A stretch of DNA of 7,807 nt from Alphaproteobacteria bacterium. GTDB taxonomy: Bacteria; Pseudomonadota; Alphaproteobacteria; Reyranellales; Reyranellaceae. The notes below the pieces were generated by a model. The model was not told the DNA's origin, did not search any database, and worked only from the letters and a program-made list of their open reading frames with translations. Location: the NCBI GenBank assembly GCA_013290035.1, contig JABCYT010000130.1:1-7807 (forward strand), in the 5' to 3' direction. Below, piece after piece: positions 6,142 through 7,807 of this stretch; position 1 is the stretch's first letter; every line of letters starts with the position of its first letter. Position numbers and translations under genes: made by a program.

Positions 6142-7503
6142 CTAGCCCTCGAGCGCGGCGCAGAGTTCGCCGACATCGGTCAAGCTGTCGATGCCGAGGA
6201 TCATGGCGCGTGTGCGCTCGATCGCAAGCCCGTCGAGCACGACGCTGGCGCAGTTGCGGTATTTCCGGTCGGCCGCGGCCTCCGACATCGGCATCGCCGG
6301 TGCGCCCGGCGGGATGTCGCAGCGTGCGGTGTCGCTATGGCCGTCGGCCAGCCGCACCTCGACCGCGGCCGGAAACAGGCCGTTGTCGGGAAGGTCGTCG
6401 GCCTGCCGGATCTCGATCAAGGTCATGAATTTCTGCACCAGCGGGTCGGCGAGCGCCTGGTCGGTGAACTGGGGGCTGCCCAGGTCGCCGAAGCGCAGCG
6501 CCGCGGCCACGCAGTAGCGCAGGCTGACTCGCGCCCGCAAGGTATCGGCCGGCACGCCTTCGCGCAGCGTCATGAAGTTCCACGGATGGACCCGGCAGAC
6601 GATGCCCGCGACCTCGTGCAGGCGCTTGCCGAGCTTGCCATGCAGGGCGAGCGCGGCGTGGACCGCCGCATGGGTCGGCGCGCCCGAGGGATAGGGCTTG
6701 AAGATGATGCCCGACCGGACGAGCTCGAACGGCCGGCCCAGCGGCAGCGCCTTGGGCGTGGCGCCGGCGAACAGGTTGAAGAAGCCGTACTTGCCGTCGA
6801 GCGCCTCGCCGTCCGACAGGAAGCCCTTCTCCGCCAGCAGCGCGGCATGGATGGCGTCGCGCGCGGTGAGGCCAGCGTGCAGGGCCATCGTCATGGTGCC
6901 GAAGTTCTGCCGCAGGCCGCTCGCCATCGAGGCGGCGATCCCCAGGGCCGCCCGGAAGGGAAGCGGCCCGAGCTCCAGCAGGCGGCAGCAAGCGGCGGTG
7001 ACGCCGAGGACGCCCAGGGTGCGCGTCACGTGCCAGCCCGCCTCGTACAGGCGGGGATTGAGCTGGCGTCCCAGCGCGACATTGACCTCGAAGCCCGCGA
7101 CGTAGGCCAGCAGCACCGCCGCGCCGCCGAGCCCGCGCGACTGCCCGAGCGGCAGCAGGGCCGACACCAGCGACGCGCTGGGATGCGACATCATCGGCTC
7201 GTTGTTGTCGTCGAACAGCTCGGCGTGCGCGGCCGTGCCGTTGGCGAGCGCCGCGGCGAGCACGTCCGCCTTGAAGCCGTGGCCGATCACCGAGCAGGGG
7301 CCGTGCCCGTGCCCTTGGCCGAGCTCGCGCGCCAGTGCGGTCACGATGCGCACCGAGTCGAGCTGCGAGCCCGACAGCGACACCGCGAGCGTATCGAGAA
7401 AGGCCTTCTTCGCGAGCGCGAACGCGGCCGGCGGTACCTGGCCGGCCGCGAGCCCTCCCGCCCAGGCGGCGATCTGGTCGATGGTGTTACTGTTCTGCTT
7501 CAA
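6142..7503 (-). CDS. MmgE/PrpD-family protein (2-methylcitrate dehydratase-like fold)
   Basis: First gene of the operon. The family includes 2-methylcitrate dehydratase PrpD, cis-aconitate decarboxylase and iminodisuccinate epimerase; this member's reaction is unknown. With the TTG start at 7503-7501 the protein has 453 residues, near the usual length. I chose TTG because GGAGG (7512-7516) sits eight bases upstream; a GTG at 7542 in the same frame would add 13 residues but has no ribosome site. Family motifs in TTG numbering are FLDTLAVSLSG (35-45), NGTAAHAELFDDNN (88-101), SHPSASLVSALLPL (106-119), GWHVTRTLG (156-164), FGTMTMALHAGL (201-212) and KPYPSGAPTHAA (269-280). The family commonly has Lys in the GTMTK-x-LHAG box; here it is Met. 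No signal peptide, so cytosolic. A methylcitrate role is unlikely, since no prpB or prpC is nearby. Confidence 0.92.
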   Translation of the reverse strand: MKQNSNTIDQIAAWAGGLAAGQVPPAAFALAKKAFLDTLAVSLSGSQLDSVRIVTALARELGQGHGHGPCSVIGHGFKADVLAAALANGTAAHAELFDDNNEPMMSHPSASLVSALLPLGQSRGLGGAAVLLAYVAGFEVNVALGRQLNPRLYEAGWHVTRTLGVLGVTAACCRLLELGPLPFRAALGIAASMASGLRQNFGTMTMALHAGLTARDAIHAALLAEKGFLSDGEALDGKYGFFNLFAGATPKALPLGRPFELVRSGIIFKPYPSGAPTHAAVHAALALHGKLGKRLHEVAGIVCRVHPWNFMTLREGVPADTLRARVSLRYCVAAALRFGDLGSPQFTDQALADPLVQKFMTLIEIRQADDLPDNGLFPAAVEVRLADGHSDTARCDIPPGAPAMPMSEAAADRKYRNCASVVLDGLAIERTRAMILGIDSLTDVGELCAALEG

Positions 7504-7511
7504 GGGATGAG

Positions 7512-7516
7512 CCTCC
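7512..7516 (-). promoter_or_regulatory. Ribosome binding site that decides the MmgE/PrpD start (TTG)
   Basis: GGAGG on the - strand, eight bases before a TTG at 7503. No comparable site precedes the alternative GTG at 7542. This argues for a TTG-initiated operon leader gene, which may moderate its translation. Confidence 0.55.
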
Positions 7517-7542
7517 GCCCGTTCTTGGTTGGAGAACGACAC

Positions 7543-7658
7543 GTAACATCAAAACCGCCACGTTGCGTTCGTGCTCCCGACGATGAAATGTTCCGCCCTA
7601 TGGTTGCGCAGCGGTGCGTTCCGCCGCAGGCTGCGCGGGGAACACAAGGGATCGCTTC
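7543..7658. promoter_or_regulatory. Divergent intergenic region with repeats, likely promoters and operator
   Basis: These 116 bases separate the MmgE/PrpD operon from the divergent flavin oxidoreductase and must hold the start signals for one or both. GTTCCGCC occurs twice in direct orientation (7590-7597 and 7618-7625, 28 bases apart). A perfect 7-bp inverted repeat, GCGCAGC (7606-7612) and GCTGCGC (7630-7636), frames the second copy. They lie in the untranslated leader or promoter of the oxidoreductase and could bind a regulator, but no regulator gene is visible and no clear -35/-10 pair was found. AAGGG at 7646-7650 is the oxidoreductase ribosome site. Confidence 0.35.
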
Positions 7659-7807
7659 ATGAAATTCGGCGCGTCGATGTTCTTCACCGACTATTCGATG
7701 GGCGCGGCGGAGCTCGCGGTCGCGCTGGAGGAGCGCGGCTTCGACATCGTCTGGGCGCCCGAGCATTCGCATATCCCGCTGTCACGCAAGTCGGACTTCA
7801 TCATGGG
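7659..7807 (+). CDS. LLM-class flavin-dependent oxidoreductase, N-terminus (3' partial)
   Basis: The ATG at 7659 is preceded by AAGGG with an eight-base gap; 49 full codons are visible before the right edge. The sequence starts MKFGASMFFTDYSMGAAELA, the first beta strand and helix of the luciferase-like TIM barrel, then ALEERGFDIVWAPEHSHIP, the second strand with the PEH-x-HIP signature typical of F420- or FMN-dependent members (the TIGR03619-like group). Such enzymes oxidise or monooxygenate diverse substrates using a reduced flavin or deazaflavin. The cofactor cannot be decided from 50 residues. Its divergent placement next to the MmgE/PrpD-Bug-amidase operon suggests a shared control region and possibly a shared pathway. 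Confidence 0.85.
   Translation, partial: MKFGASMFFTDYSMGAAELAVALEERGFDIVWAPEHSHIPLSRKSDFIM

Noticed and set aside
6142..7503. Methylcitrate-cycle gene prpD
   Set aside because: No prpB, prpC or acnD neighbours, and Bug-linked MmgE/PrpD proteins form broad groups of unknown function, so the specific symbol is not justified.
6097..7662. A 521-codon + strand frame opposite the MmgE/PrpD gene, whose stop overlaps the ATG of the oxidoreductase
   Set aside because: Same high-GC antisense artefact, low-complexity composition; the stop overlap with the next start is a chance result of ATGA.

Overview
This window reads as GC-rich chromosomal DNA from an environmental alphaproteobacterium. The repertoire (MmgE/PrpD protein, Bug/TctC solute receptor, amidase, LLM-class flavin enzyme, VOC and GFA proteins, NTF2-like enzyme) is typical of soil groups such as Reyranella or Bradyrhizobium. 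That placement is inferred from gene content and codon style only; there is no marker gene here. No tRNA, rRNA, CRISPR array, transposase or integrase was seen.

Layout. A serine hydrolase of the class C beta-lactamase/esterase fold enters from the left edge on the + strand (to 1333), with its N-terminus cut off. Everything from 1436 to about 7503 lies on the - strand. Read in the direction of transcription from the right: an MmgE/PrpD-family protein (7503 to 6142), a Bug/TctC periplasmic receptor (6124 to 5138) and an amidase-signature hydrolase (5083 to 3692) form a tight three-gene operon. Next come a small secreted two-cysteine protein (3480 to 3172), a VOC/glyoxalase-fold protein (3005 to 2538), a GFA-family zinc-cysteine protein broken by one extra base (2459 to 2018), about 30 codons of orphan coding-like sequence that may be the tail of an ABC ATPase (to 1914), and an NTF2/SnoaL-like protein (1882 to 1436). 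At the right edge, diverging from the MmgE/PrpD gene, an LLM-class flavin-dependent oxidoreductase begins on the + strand (7659 onward) and runs out of the window.

How the genes may work together. The operon pairs a high-affinity receptor for small carboxylates with an MmgE/PrpD-fold enzyme and an amidase. With the divergent flavin oxidoreductase this looks like a compact catabolic unit for an unknown carboxylated or amide-containing compound. The substrate cannot be read from the sequence. No TctA/TctB membrane partners are present in the window.

History. Codon style is uneven. The operon, the NTF2-like gene and the orphan tail end almost all codons in G or C, while the VOC gene, and less strongly the GFA gene, use many more A/T-ending codons. 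Together with the broken GFA gene and the orphan tail directly behind it, this suggests that the stretch from about 2018 to 3010 or further was assembled by recombination next to an older high-GC cluster.
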